In this document: one piece after another, positions 11,805-24,029 of the stretch
Position numbering within the stretch: position 1 is the stretch's first letter
Layout: each line of letters starts with the position of its first letter
Source: Mytilus californianus
Lineage: Eukaryota; Mollusca; Bivalvia; Mytilida; Mytilidae
NCBI RefSeq assembly: GCF_021869535.1
Contig: NW_026262712.1
Location: 64,846,100 to 64,910,099 of the forward strand
DNA length: 64,000 nucleotides
Direction: 5' to 3'
Translations under genes and position numbers: made by a program
The notes under the pieces: generated by a model
The model's database searches: none
Told to the model about the DNA's origin: nothing
The model's input: only the letters and a program-made list of their open reading frames with translations

Positions 11805-14800
11805 ATGACAAGTCTGCGATATAAGGAAAAAGTTGCATTAATCACAGGCGGATCAAGAGGTATTGGTAAAGGATGTGTAGATGTATTCGGTAAGCTCTAC
11901 AAATTTTACATTTAAAACTATTAAACAATACTATATGATTTTGTGTGTACAGTTTCATAACTCTATGTAAAAGTAATACATCCCACTTGTAATTTAAACC
12001 TATTTGATTTTACAGTTGAGAATGGTGCAAAAGTCGTCTTCTGTTCGAATGACGGTTCGTATAATAAAACATGTTAATATGTACTTGTCTGGTAATATTA
12101 GATTATAGTATCATAGCTAGAAGAGTTGAATATGGCAAAACAAAACGCCGGTAATCTTTATGATGATACTTAATATAAATACATGGTACACATTTTAACT
12201 GCACATATGGCATTTCAGTGGTATGCATCATAATGCACACATAGTAAATCAAGCCGGTGTCTTCCTAATCTTAGACAGGACTTTACTTTCGGAATCGGCT
12301 AAATTATATATCGTAACATGTGTTATTCATGTTATTGTGACTAGGTGCGTAAATTCTATAAATATCCACCAAACGGGGTTGTACCTCCAAAAGGATTGCA
12401 TACGTTAGCCTAAGATTTTCAAGCTGTTTTATTTTGTCACTTTTTAGTTATGATGCTGTCTATGTATATGTGACTAGATACGAGAAGTCCAGTCTTATTT
12501 GGGGGTGGGGGGGGGGGGGGGCTGTTACTTTCCCTGTCTAAAAGGCTTATTGCATATTTATCCAGTAAATACTGAAAGAAAGCACCCTGTCAAGTTTTTA
12601 TGACAGATTTGTTGAAATAGCAGAGTAATGGATCTCTTTGTATATTGATTTAAGGAGTATTCGATGGCGACTTTTTGATTAACATACGCATTAATTTGTA
12701 AAGTACACATATATTATAATATTGGCGTTGAGTAATTTCTAACAGCCTATTTGAACACAAATTTAAAATGTACTAATGTTACAACAAAATACCTTCTTTT
12801 TTTCTTCAGAAAATGTAATTTACACTTGTAATGAAATTATTTTTAGAATGTGTATGAATTAAAGCTTGTAGTATTTTATTTTTTTATTTGTCTTTTAAGT
12901 TTAACAGTTTAGCGATGCATGTCTCCACAACACATAACATGCGAAGCGTAACTTTACAAAATGACATGATCGTCTCATATATATGCATTTGATAAGGTGA
13001 ATGTATTATTATGATGTGGTTTTAATGGTTCAACAGAGCAGAACATTTTGAATTTTAAACCCATTAAAAACCTGTGTCATATCAATGTATGCAGGAAAAA
13101 GTATTTCCACCTCAAACATATCTTCAGCATTTATGTACTTGCCAGAGAAAAATATTGCTAACTTCTATTTCATTTGGTCTCAATTTTATAAATTTCATGC
13201 GTCCCAACGACAAGCGCTTTTCTGAAATAACATTCATTAGGAATACTCAAACCAAAATATTAGAAAGCCATGCTATCATTTAAAAAAATTCGTACGTTTG
13301 CGAATAAACTTGCGATTAGGTGTTCGTAAATCTGTGCTTTCGTTATTTCTTTAGATTAGGTCTTTATTTTTAGAGGTAATAACTGCATGTGCGTTGAGGA
13401 TTGTAACATCCGGGAAAAGCGTCATTTGTGTCTCTGGAGAAAATGACAAGAAAACCAAACTGGTCGTCAATAAAGATTAACAAATTAGTAGAAAAGGTTA
13501 CTCAAAATCTCCAATTTTTAAAAGATACTTTTGTAGTACCGTGACAAACAAAATAAAGACAGCGATCTGCGAATAAATCACTAAGAAGTAACTAATGGGT
13601 ATGCAAAATAAAGAAATTTTGTGATTATATAGATGTGACTAGGGGTAGCCACTATTTCACGTTCAAATGTAGATAAACGATAGACACAAACAAAATATTT
13701 TGGAGATAAATATAACGAAGAATATGAATTGTAGATACGGAAGGTCAGGACTTGGAGAGAAACTTAAACTCAAATGGACCAGGAAAAGCGTTGTTCATAT
13801 ATGGCGATGTTACACAAGAATCAGATATCAAGGTGGGCACAAATATAGTAACAAAATTAATCATTGGCAGAGAACACGGGGGAACACACAAAACATTTAA
13901 GGATGTTCGCTCCTCTGTTTCAAAATAACAAGCTTTTTAAAAAACTGTTATAAATTGATAATATATAAATAACGGAACTTAAAAAAAAATGACAGGTCCG
14001 TGTCCTTGTTTTTTTTAGATATAATCAATTGAAAATTTGGCGGGAAATGATTCTCTCTAGATTTTTCATAAATTTAACATTGGCACCCTTTTTCTTTCAA
14101 AAACTATGAAAAAATAACAAGGATTTTAAAAAGATTTTCTAAAATGTTTTTTTAACTATATATTATAAAATAATGAAAAGAAAAGTAGGGGTTAGAGGGC
14201 AAAATATTTATTGGCACTACTTGGATGGATAAAACTAGAGGATTTGGAATATCAGACAAAAAGTCAAAAACAGAGAGTAGCAAACATCCTTAAAGAATTT
14301 ATTTAGCCACACAGTTTTTTTTTTTAAATTATAGTGAACGTGTATGTATAAGTCTCTCTCTGACTATTGAATTCAATAATCTTAACAGATTTTACTTTGC
14401 TTGCATGATTGTGTGCAATAATTACACGTGAAAGAATGAGAAAAGTAAACTGTTGTCTTCATGGTTTGCTAATACTTCTTTTCGGTAATGTATAAACAGA
14501 GAAAGCTCACAAAGGGTAGAATGTACATCTAAATGAATGTTTATATATAAACATAAGGAAATATAGAATGGTTTCAAATGAGACAAGTATCTACCATAGA
14601 CGAAATGAAGTGGATGTTATTGTAAACAACTGTAAAATTATTTTGAATGTACCTGACTAATTTCAATATATTTCTTTATTGGCGTTTTTTTAATGGTCTT
14701 TAAAATACAAGAAAGAGAAAACAAAGAAGAACCATGGATGCCTATGAATTACCAAGTTGCTAATCGTAAAAGCCTGTCGCGAGTGTTTGAAAATATATAT

Positions 14801-17800
14801 TGACATTATTTGTTCCAGTCTATATTATGTCAGTGAATGTAGGATAAAACCTGAAACTCCATTCCTATTTCATTGAAAAAGGTATCTAACGGAAATACTT
14901 ATATATATGTATCTACGAACCTTTTTATTATTTATTTTCAAGAATATAGTAGAGAAAACAGTTGAAAAGTTTGGTAGAATAGATTGTTTGATTAACAACG
15001 CTGGAACACGTGAGTTTTTGTGGTCATTTATTTGTTTTACATACAGGTACCAGTATAAAGATTGACCCCTTATTTTCCTTTAAAAAAAACTATTCAAATA
15101 ATTTGCATACAAGGTATAACAAAACAAAAATTTTCAAAAATAATTTGCATATAAGGTATTAAAAAAAAAGTATCTTTAAAAATAATTTTCTTATAAGGTA
15201 CTTGGAAAAAAAGTATCTTTAAAAATAATTTGAATATAAGGTATTCGAAATAAAATATTTAAACCAGTTTAGGATGTCCTAATACTTTGCATCGTATGGA
15301 ACCTAACAAACCAATGTGTATGTTTCTAAAATATCTGGATTTAGGAGGATGATCGGTATTCGTTTCACATTTTACTGAGGGTAGGTTTATTTATTTAAAG
15401 GTTAGAGGGATTTTAACTTTAACGAATATAAGAAAAAGATGGGTATTTGTCAATGAAAAGTGTTAAAAAATTGCCAATGGGACATTCAAACAATAAAAAC
15501 AATCACAAGAAAGACTTCTGTAAGTCAGCATCATACCATCATCAAAAATAGAAGTTTGTTTATTATTCCAAGATTAAACCGAGTTTAGACAATTGTGAAT
15601 GAAACAAAGCTACCAAAAATACGTCACCAACCCGTACTTATTTGGATGGGGAGGGGTGAGGACAAATATATTAAAATATAAAGTGAGTAGGTTTTATTAT
15701 CATTTCAGTACGAAACTAAAAAATAGACTTTCAGAGCTCTGGGTAATAAATCCAATTTGTCCAATATCATTTACCTACGTGTTTTGTCAATGGTTAATCA
15801 CACCACATTCCCCTATTCTTATATGGGCGCTGGACACAGTGCAGTCGGTGTTGCCACGATGTCTCAGATGCAAGGGTTCGAATTTCGCTGAGGGAAGAAA
15901 AAAACAATTTGCAGATCTAATATTGTTGGGATAACTTTGAGACGATATATTTATGAATTATTGTGTTAGCCCTGTATAACCACCGGTTATCCGACGGACA
16001 ACGTCTGTCGTAAAGTTGTCACATATATATTTAGACGTATATAATAAAATTAAACTTTGATGTGACGGCATTGTAAATCATATTATCATCCTTTGCGACA
16101 GGCAAAAAAAAAAAAAGCTGATCTGCAAGGTATACCATCAACTTGCCACTATACATCTTGTACTGTGTTACAACCCTACAGTAGATAAAGCCGACGAGGA
16201 AAGGCACTACTCAACAACCACCGAAAGCTATATTTTAGATAGCTTAGTTGGTCGAGTGGTCCAGGGCGCTAGAAACATTTCAGGTGGTGTTGCCACGATG
16301 TCTCAAATGTAGGGGTTCGAAACCGCTGAGGGAAGAACTAGAATGTTGCCGATCTAATATTATTGGGCTAACGATATATATTATAAATTATGGTGTTAGT
16401 CCTGTTTAAGCACTGATGGAGAAAGACTGTCGTAAAGTTGTCACATATTTAGCCGTATATATATATTTAAAGATCTTAAGTGACATTCTTATAGTACTTG
16501 CTTTTTTCGACAGGTCAACAACCAATGTTGGTCAATAGATCCCTTACAGATTGCCAATAATCAATCTTATAATGTCGTATGTGGTTTTCGTGAACAATAG
16601 AACGTCTGTTTTTTTCATAAAATAATCTCAGATTTCATATTCTTTTCCAACCAAGAACCTCCGTTTACAAATTTTAACAAGTGGAATTTTTTTTACATAC
16701 ATTTGTATCGATTGATTTACAGATTAATTGATTTATTGATTGTTGTTTACTTAACGTCCAGTGGCAAGTAGTTATGCATATTCAGGATATATTGTTGTTT
16801 GCTTAATGTCGAGTGGCAGTTCATGCATATTCAGAACAAAAACAAATTAACCATTGATGAAACGATAGCTTCTGAAAAATGTGTTAACTGTCTGGGATTG
16901 ATTTCCTTCGAAAAATTAGAGTATATTCGATAGAGGACAGAAAATTTGCATTGCAACAGGCCACCTACGGACCTTAACGTCCCAATTCCATCCGGGCGGG
17001 AGAGGTATAAGGGATGACCATATTTCTATATCCCAGTCAATCCTTGGGATTTCTATCGATTGAATTGATTGGTTAATTGTCATTTCGGTTAAATCTGTAT
17101 TCAAGCTTTCTAACAAACAATATTGAGATATAGAAATTGCCCATAGTATCGTATTGCTACAGACTAAATTCAAAGATTTATACGCAATTAGCTTTGTGAA
17201 TGTTTTTCAAAATGCGCAAAATGCCGAAAAGATGGAATCACTGAAAATAGTTTGAAGAGAAAATGTAGTGTTTTGTGCCTCAGTAATATTTAATTTTATT
17301 TTAGACCCACTGTCGCATACTATTGACGAATTCTCCGCCGAAGATTTTCGAAAGCTTCTAGATTTAAACCTCATTAACTACTTTCTATTCTCAAAGGTAA
17401 TTTGATTGGGTTAAATTGGTTATATGATTGCATGAATATAAAAATAAGGTAAAGAGGTATAATTGATAATCGGACAACTACTGGCAAAGACAACAGAGCA
17501 AGATGTGAAAGATGATACAGGTCACTGATCGATCTTCATCAATGTGCAAAACAGGTAATACAGGTCACTAATCGATCTTCATCAATGTGCAAAACTGATA
17601 ATACAGGTAACTGATCGATCTTCATCAATGTGCAAAACAGATATTACAGGTCACTGATCGGTCTTCATCAATGTGTAAAACTGATAATACAGGTCACTGA
17701 TCGATCTTCATCAATGTGCAAAACAGATAATACAGGTCACTGATCGATCTTCATCAATGTGCAAAACAGATAATACAGGTCACCGATCGATCTTCATCAA

Positions 17801-20800
17801 TGTGCAAAACAGATAAAACAGGTCACTGATCGAACTTCATCAATGTGCAAAACTGATAATACAGGTAACTGATCGATCTTGATCAATGTGCAAAACAGAT
17901 AATACAGGTGACTGATCGATCTTCATCAATGTGCAAAAATGATAATACAGGTGACTGATCGATCTTCATCAATGTGCAAAACAGATAATACAGATCACTG
18001 ATCGATCTTCATCAATGTGCAAAACAGATAATACAGGTCACCGATCGATCTTCATCAATGTGCAAAACAGATAAAACAGGTCACTGATCGAACTTCATCA
18101 ATGTGCAAAACTGATAATACAGGTCACTGATCGATCTTCATCAATGTGCAAAACAGATAATACAGGTGACTGATCGATCTTCATCAATGTGCAAAACAGA
18201 TAATACAGGTGACTGATCGATCTTCATCAATGTGCAAAACTGATAATACAGGTGACTGATCGATCTTCATCAATGTGCAAAACAGATAATACAGGTGACT
18301 GATCGATCTTCATCAATGTGCAAAACAGATAAAACAGGTGACTGATTGATCTTCATCAATGTGCAAAACAGATAAAACAGGTCACTGATCGATCTTCATC
18401 AATGTGCAAAACAGATAATACAGGTCACTGATCGATCTTCATCAATGTACAAAACAGATAATACAGGTCACTGATTGATCTTCATCAATGTGCAAAACCA
18501 ATAACGTGTAGAAACTTTGATACATTTTTTTCGTATTTTTGATAGACATACAAAACTTTCCAAAACAAATAATTTATATTATTCCATATTGATAGAACTT
18601 TAGTAGGTTTTTCTATATGAATGGGATTTTGAATAAAAAAGCATATTCACCTGCGGAAAAAGTATATTCACCGCGCAAAACGTCGCGTGCTTTTACGTGT
18701 ATAATAACGATACAATGTTTGACGTTTAGTTGGTTTTGGTAAATAACTGTTATTTTATACATATTTTTCTCGCTCGGAACATGGAATAAAACAATTACTG
18801 TCTTTTGTTTCGGTAAATATGTGGTTTAATTGAATTTTGAAAAACCTAGTGACATTCATTTCGGCCGTTGGCCTCAGTGAATATCAGTTTTTCAAAAGTC
18901 AGTAAAACCACACATTTGTCTCATCAAAAGACAGGAATTGTATAATATTGGAGGTTTTTTTTTCGAATACACTTAAAATTACAGTTTCTATTGTTAGTTA
19001 ACGATATAATAAGTCATTTTGAAAACATTGATTGATACAAAATCTTGTTTCTGAATTCCATTATGTATTTCTTTTAATAATATTCATTCAGTATTGTATA
19101 TCGTTTTGTAAATTGAATACCTGGACATTCATATAGATAAAAAAAATGACGAATTTAAAGGGGAATGTTGTCATTTCGTACACAAATGCTCTAAAAATTT
19201 CATTGCTAAGCAATCTAGTGTCTTATCTAGGTGGAATTTGTGATGCAAAGTTTCCATTAGAAAATGGCAAATGTCAAATAGTAGTAAAGCCAGATAATGT
19301 TTAAGATAAAAACAAAACAAGGCATGCAAAGTACGCGCTGCCATTAATTTTCTATGATTCTGTGAGGTTCTTGGTTTTAGGTTTTAGGTTTTATGTAATT
19401 GGTCTTATATCATCGCCATAAAATCCTGAATATTTTTTTTAAAGTTATAAAAAATTGTCTAATTTTCTCATTGTTTAGTATTCATTGCCACATCTTCGCA
19501 AAACAGAGGGAAACATAATAAATATAAGTAGTCTTGTGAATCAACTCGGACAGGAGCAGGCAGTGACATACGTAGCTACTAAAGTAAGTTAATTTGTAAT
19601 GGTCAAACTAAACAGTAATGTTCAACCTTTTTTTTTTGTATGTCATAGTATTTTTTTAAATGAATAAACTGGGGTATTTTGCTAAATTTGATACATTTTC
19701 ATTTCTACTAGTTGATGTAAGAATCTGGTGTTCAATGAATATAGTGACAGCATACTAAAACCTCACCAAAGATACCAGTCTTATGATTTTGTACGCCAGA
19801 CGCTCAGTTCGTCTGCATAAGACTTATCATTGACGCTTGAATCATAACAGTTGGAAAGCCAAATCAAGTACAATGGTTAAGAGCATAAATGACTCAAAAT
19901 TCAGAAAAGCTAACAAAATATACAATGCAATGTTCTTTTTACTCAAAATTAACAATATACTGATCTTCAATATAAGATTATACATGTAACATTTCGATAA
20001 AGGATATTTTCTGGAGAGAAAAATACCTAATCAAACAAAATTTGATTTTCTTCTGTTCAACATTCGGGTGTTTGCCGTGCTGGCATAAACTAGATATATC
20101 ATTATAGAAAATCCAAAATATTAATGTTAGAATGAGAGAAAGAAATGATTATTGATTTCTGTAATATTTTAAAGGGTGCAATCACATCTATGACAAAAGC
20201 TCTTGCGATAGATGAGGCTAAATACAATGTTCGAGTCAACTCGTAAGTACGCTGAATTGTGCTGCTGAAATAAATATTTATATTAAAAACAATACCTCGT
20301 GTTAACAAATAAATCCTAGGGTATATTGTGTTCCTGTCTGGATGTACCCAACTGGACTATCGTCATCGATAATAGTATTTTTTTTATTCCTTATACTAAC
20401 GAGATAAGTTATGCAAATCTTGTAATCATATGACCCAAAGATACTTAATCATGTAGATTCAGATTCAATATTTTATTAAAGTCTCACCACTTGTATAACA
20501 TTATACATTCCAATATATACATATAAAACATTGCGTATAACATAAAATATTGTATTAAACCTTGTTTTGACGGGGTCAGTGTTGCTCCATCTTTAGTTTT
20601 CTTTATAGTAAATAGTAGACGTTTGTTTTATGTTTAGTTTTCCCTTGGCCTTTGTGTTGTCTGTCTCTCTATAATTTTAATTGTTGCTTAATGTCTAATT
20701 GAGTATAATATTTCTTTAACAAAGACTTTCTACTTTTCAAATTCTAGAAAGTAAAGGCTTATTAAGTAGTTTTGATTGTAGATTATACGTTGACAGTTGA

Positions 20801-22886
20801 AAAGGGATAAATTCCATTTGGTTGGGTGGTACAATCCGTAATTCGATTATTTTAACATTATGTGGGGTATATTTTTATTTCGAGTAAAACGTGATCGTAG
20901 ACATACTTCCCATTTTTAAGGGATCAATCCATACCAATATTGGTCCATTATCAACTTTAAACATCGTCCTGGACATGCTTGAAATGTTTGCCACTGGACG
21001 CTAAGCAAAAAGTAAAATAACAAAAATACCGAACTCCAAGGAAAATTCAAAACGGAAAGTCCCTTATCAAATGGCAAATTCAAAAGCTCAAACACATCAA
21101 ACGAATGGAAAACAACTGTCACACTCCTGGCTTGGTACAGGCATTTCCTTATGTAGAAAATGGTGGATTAAACCTCAAACAATCAAATCAACTTTAAACA
21201 ATAAAAAAAAAACAGGAGCCATGTAGAAAATCTGACCCTTCCAGAGCACTTGATATTGCTACCGTTTTAATGGACGGTCCGTATTCCTGGTTATAAAACT
21301 GTGTTGTTGTTTTTTAGTGAAATTGTTCGTGCACAGTCACCTGAAGACTATTTCTACATCCCCCCTCTTTCTTTACGCTGTTGTTTGGGTATCAACTAAG
21401 TTTTATATACAGTTGTTCTTCATGGAACTTTGAATGCAAGCCTTCGTGACAAACGATGTGATAAACGATACTTTTATGTTCGTCCAAAGCTATATACGTA
21501 TTAGTGTATTTAATACCATAAAATTATACCAGCACAATAATGACAGTTTAAAAAGTTTAACCAGCTAACTGTTAATAAACAATTACTTCTAAATTTTTTA
21601 AAATGTTGTTATGTTTTTTTCTGAAAACCATACATAAAGCAACCTTACATGATATTTTTTGATTTAATTATATGGTTTTTATAGCCGCTTTCTGGACGTT
21701 TTGTTTATGTGAAATATCTTTTATTTGGTATTAGGGTAGCACCATCAGCTATATGGACCCCACTTTTAGACGATGTGCTGAAATCTGTTCCGAACCCATT
21801 GGAAGCTAAACAAATGTGTGCGAACAATCAGGTATACTATTTTTTGACAATTAAAGGCTTAGAAATTATACGCGATGGTTTTTACGCAATAAATACCATT
21901 AATCTTTTTCTTAGAAAGGATCACTCAGGACAATATTTTTTCCATTGCATTTCTTAAAAACAATGAAGGCGTAAATGCAAAATCTACATTTATTCTACTC
22001 CTCTTAATTAATGCAAACAATAATATCTGACCACTGGTTTACAAGAATTATGCATGCTTATCCAGCGTAAAACTGTATTTACATTTTTACATTTCAAAGA
22101 GCAGAAGCACTGATTATGATGATGCAAAATGTTCTTAAATGGACATCTGACATAAATCTATTGTCCTAGCTTGACCTCCTTTTTTTTTTGCAATGAATGC
22201 ATAAAAATGCATAGGGTTCACCTGAACTTGACTAAATTTTCCTGGTTGATCATCAGTGTTCGGTTTTCGTGGTTAGGACTCGCATACTTTAGTACCAGGT
22301 CAACTATACTGTTCAATAGAATCATTGCCGTGGTTATCCTGACATGGTTAACCTGACTCTGGCATTATTTTCGTGGTACATTAACCAACATTAATTTTCA
22401 GATTCTTATCATTCGTAAGGATAAAGTTCACTAAATTTGTCTATACAATTATTGTAACATGCACATGCCTTCCCGACAGGGTCTGCTGGCCCTTGACTTA
22501 TTTTTTTGAGGTTCTTTTTTGTAATTTTTATTGTCAGTTTTCTAAGTAAAAGTCTATTACATCACTCTTGCTCATTGTTGAAGGCCGTATACGATGACCT
22601 ATAGTTGTTAACTTCTATGTCATTTGGTCTCTGGTGGAGAGTTGTCTCATTGGTAATTATACGACATATTCTTATTTTTATCTGACAACTTTATGTTTTA
22701 TTTCAGTTACTGGGACGATTAGGAACAATAGAGGAAGTTGGACAAGCATGTTTATTTTTAGCGTCTGACGCAACATTCTGTACCGGAATAGAACTTAATC
22801 TGAGTGCAGGAGCTGAACTGAATTATGGCAATAAAATGATGAGAAAACAGAAAACATCAGCAAACTACAAAGATAGTCTGAAATAA
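11805..22886 (+). CDS. 17-beta-HSD14-like short-chain dehydrogenase, gene 1
   Basis: Predicted 276-residue classical SDR that should reduce or oxidise a hydroxyl/ketone substrate with NAD(P); cytosolic, with no signal or membrane segment seen. Exons: 11805-11889, 12016-12054, 13735-13832, 14943-15009, 17305-17396, 19479-19583, 20175-20242, 21735-21831, 22707-22886. All joins keep frame (intron phases 1,1,0,1,0,0,2,0). Motifs: TGGSRGIG at 14-21 (cofactor loop), NNAG at 92-95, catalytic N118, S145, Y158, K162 (YVATK). The order and spacing match vertebrate HSD17B14 (about 270 residues), including [14 protein letters not shown] and CTGIEL...GAEL. The usual PG after the core is PS (188-189). The intron 2 donor (GTTCGT) is weak. 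AATAAA at 22889 may serve polyadenylation. Substrate is unknown; steroid activity is not implied. Confidence 0.93.
12490..12525. repeat. Poly-G tract in SDR gene 1 intron 2
   Basis: GGGGGTGGG followed by an uninterrupted G run. Simple sequence. Confidence 0.85.
15085..15255. repeat. Short AT-rich tandem repeat in SDR gene 1 intron 4
   Basis: About four diverged units of roughly 50 bp built on AAATAATTTGCATATAAGGT and AAAGTATCTTT. Confidence 0.7.
15825..16107 (+). mobile_element. tRNA-derived SINE-like copy 1
   Basis: Aligns along its length with the copy at 16235-16516: shared GGTGTTGCCACGATGTCTCA, GGGTTCGAA (B-box-like), GAGGGAAGAA, CTGTCGTAAAGTTGTCACAT and a closing CGACAGG. The A-box half is less clear here than in copy 2. 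The 111-codon frame that overlaps it is fortuitous. Confidence 0.6.
16235..16516 (+). mobile_element. tRNA-derived SINE-like copy 2
   Basis: The head reads TAGCTTAGTTGGTCGAGTGG (A-box-like), and about 60 bp later comes GGGGTTCGAAA (B-box-like), as in a tRNA with a long variable region. The body is shared with 15825-16107. Not a functional tRNA: the acceptor stem does not pair well and the copies are diverged. Confidence 0.65.
16720..17130. repeat. Dispersed repeat family E
   Basis: Matches 26470-26850 in order: a GATT-rich start, then TTGCAACA(G/T)GCCA(C/T)CT, CGGACC and CCATATTTCTATAT(A/C)CCAG. Noncoding. It includes two copies of TTAACGTCCAGTGGCA-like sequence at about 16752 and 16806. Confidence 0.65.
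17505..18508. repeat. 43-bp minisatellite in SDR gene 1 intron 5
   Basis: About 23 head-to-tail copies of a 43-bp unit containing CAGGTCACTGATCGATC and TTCATCAATGTGCAAAAC. Copies are very similar, so the array is young or homogenised. It starts about 110 bp after the exon 5 donor. There are no spacers, so this is not CRISPR-like. Confidence 0.95.
18792..18940. mobile_element. Palindromic MITE-like element
   Basis: Two arms of about 65 bp pair as inverted repeats: CAATTACTGTCTTTTG ... GTGGTTTT and GTTTTTCAAAAG ... AAAAGACAGGAATTG. A small inner stem GGCCgttGGCC lies at the centre. No target duplication was resolved. Confidence 0.65.
20985..21195 (-). repeat. Dispersed repeat family D
   Basis: Contains ACCGAACTCCAAGGAAAATTC, GCTCAAACACATCAAACGAA and CTTGGTACAGGCATTTCCTT. 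I recognise it as a repeat block frequent in mussel transcripts and genomic clones (from memory, not searched). It lies in SDR gene 1 intron 7. Confidence 0.6.
22540..22690 (+). mobile_element. Dispersed repeat family B copy, ends 17 bp before exon 9
   Basis: Contains ATTGTTGAAGGCCGTATACG, ATGACCTATAGTTGTTAAC and GGAGAGTTGTCTCATTGG, the family B signature also found at 23490, 51185, 57560 and 59826. It lies immediately upstream of the last exon acceptor of SDR gene 1. Confidence 0.7.
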
Positions 22887-22888
22887 AG

Positions 22889-22894
22889 AATAAA
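22889..22894 (+). promoter_or_regulatory. Candidate polyadenylation signal, SDR gene 1
   Basis: AATAAA three bases past the stop codon. It is close to the stop, but no better hexamer is obvious in the next 100 bases. Confidence 0.35.
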
Positions 22895-23285
22895 TGCTAC
22901 GTCATTGGTTTTTGATCCAGCCATGCTTGGTTTATGTTATCACTCGAGATATTAAGAAGATGCAGAATTCTGAATTAAAGACAAATCATGAAATGAATGA
23001 TGTTTTATTACTTGCAGAAAGTTTAAACGCCATGATTCCTCTACTGCCAACTTTTGACATGTTATTTGCTCTTAAAATAAGAAACGAGAGGTCGAACAGT
23101 TACTAAATTTTAGATATACACTTGCATATAGTTCCTTTCTAAACCAAAATTATGAATTAATGTGAAAATGTAAGATATCAAATTCAAGCAGTTGATAGGA
23201 ATTACGAAAGTATTTAAAAGCATCTTTCGCTTGAGAAATTTGGCACAAACTGTGTATTGATATAAAAATGGATTCCCACACTTTT

Positions 23286-24027
23286 TATACGCCCGTTTAC
23301 GGGACGTATAATGTTATACCGTTGTCCGTCCGTCGTCAACATGTCGGACAATAACTGAAAAACGCTTTAACCAATTTGCATGAAACTTTTGGTGAATTGT
23401 TTATATCTATTGACTTAAGCTCCCTTTCGATTTTTATAAATATTAGATTTTATATTTCAGAGTTATGGGATTTTATTCAGGTTGTTGTCTCTTTGACACA
23501 TTCCCCATTTCCATTCTCAATTTTATTTCTCGTTTGATTTGTTTTACATTTGTCATTTCGGGCCTTTTATAGCAGACTCTGCGGTATGGGTTTTACCCAT
23601 TGTTGTAGGTCGTACGGTGACCTATAGTTGTTGATTTCTGTGTCATTTTGTCTCTTGTGGAGAGTTGTCTCATTGGCAATCATACCACATCGTCTTATTT
23701 TTATATTTGAGCAGTTTTCATGAAACTTTGATTAATTGTTTATATCTATTGACTTAAGCTCCCTTTCGATTTTTATAGATATTAGATTTTATATTTCCGA
23801 GTTATGGGACTTTATTCATAAACAAGGGGGGATTTTTCAGTTTTCGGTCAAATAACTTAAAAGTGCTTTGAGCAGTTTTCATGAAACTTTGGTGACTGGT
23901 TTATATCTATTAAAGTAACCTCCCTTTAGTATTTTTTATAAATTTCTCGTATTGACATTGAGGAGTTATGGAACTTTATTCGTTGAAAAAGCGACCGGCG
24001 TATCATGCGCTCATGGCGCAGCTCTTT
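23286..24027 (+). mobile_element. Hairpin-headed element H2, ~161-bp core repeats
   Basis: Head hairpin at 23286-23310 (TATACG ... CGTATA) followed by TTGTCCGTCCGTCGTC. Core repeats share TTCATGAAACTTTG and TTTATATCTATT, with copies at about 23378, 23718 and 23879. A family B insert (about 23475-23705) interrupts them. The tail has CGGCGTAT, the inverted counterpart of the head, then hairpin TGCGCTCATGGCGCA at 24006-24020. Confidence 0.72.
23475..23705 (+). mobile_element. Dispersed repeat family B copy inside H2
   Basis: Has TTTTATAGCAGACTCTGCGG, GTGACCTATAGTTGTTGAT, and GAGAGTTGTCTCATTGGCAA with CATACCACATCGTC. It breaks the H2 core repeat after GGGATTTTATTC. Confidence 0.65.
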
Positions 24028-24029
24028 AT

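Noticed and set aside
15599-15934. 111-codon frame
   Set aside because: It overlaps a SINE-like copy and intron 4 of SDR gene 1, with no domain and no conserved splice borders.
16235-16330. Functional tRNA gene
   Set aside because: A and B boxes are present, but the acceptor stem does not pair and a second diverged copy shares a long tail. A tRNA-derived SINE fits better.
17505-18508. CRISPR-like direct repeats
   Set aside because: Units are contiguous with no unique spacers, and the context is a eukaryotic intron. It is a minisatellite.
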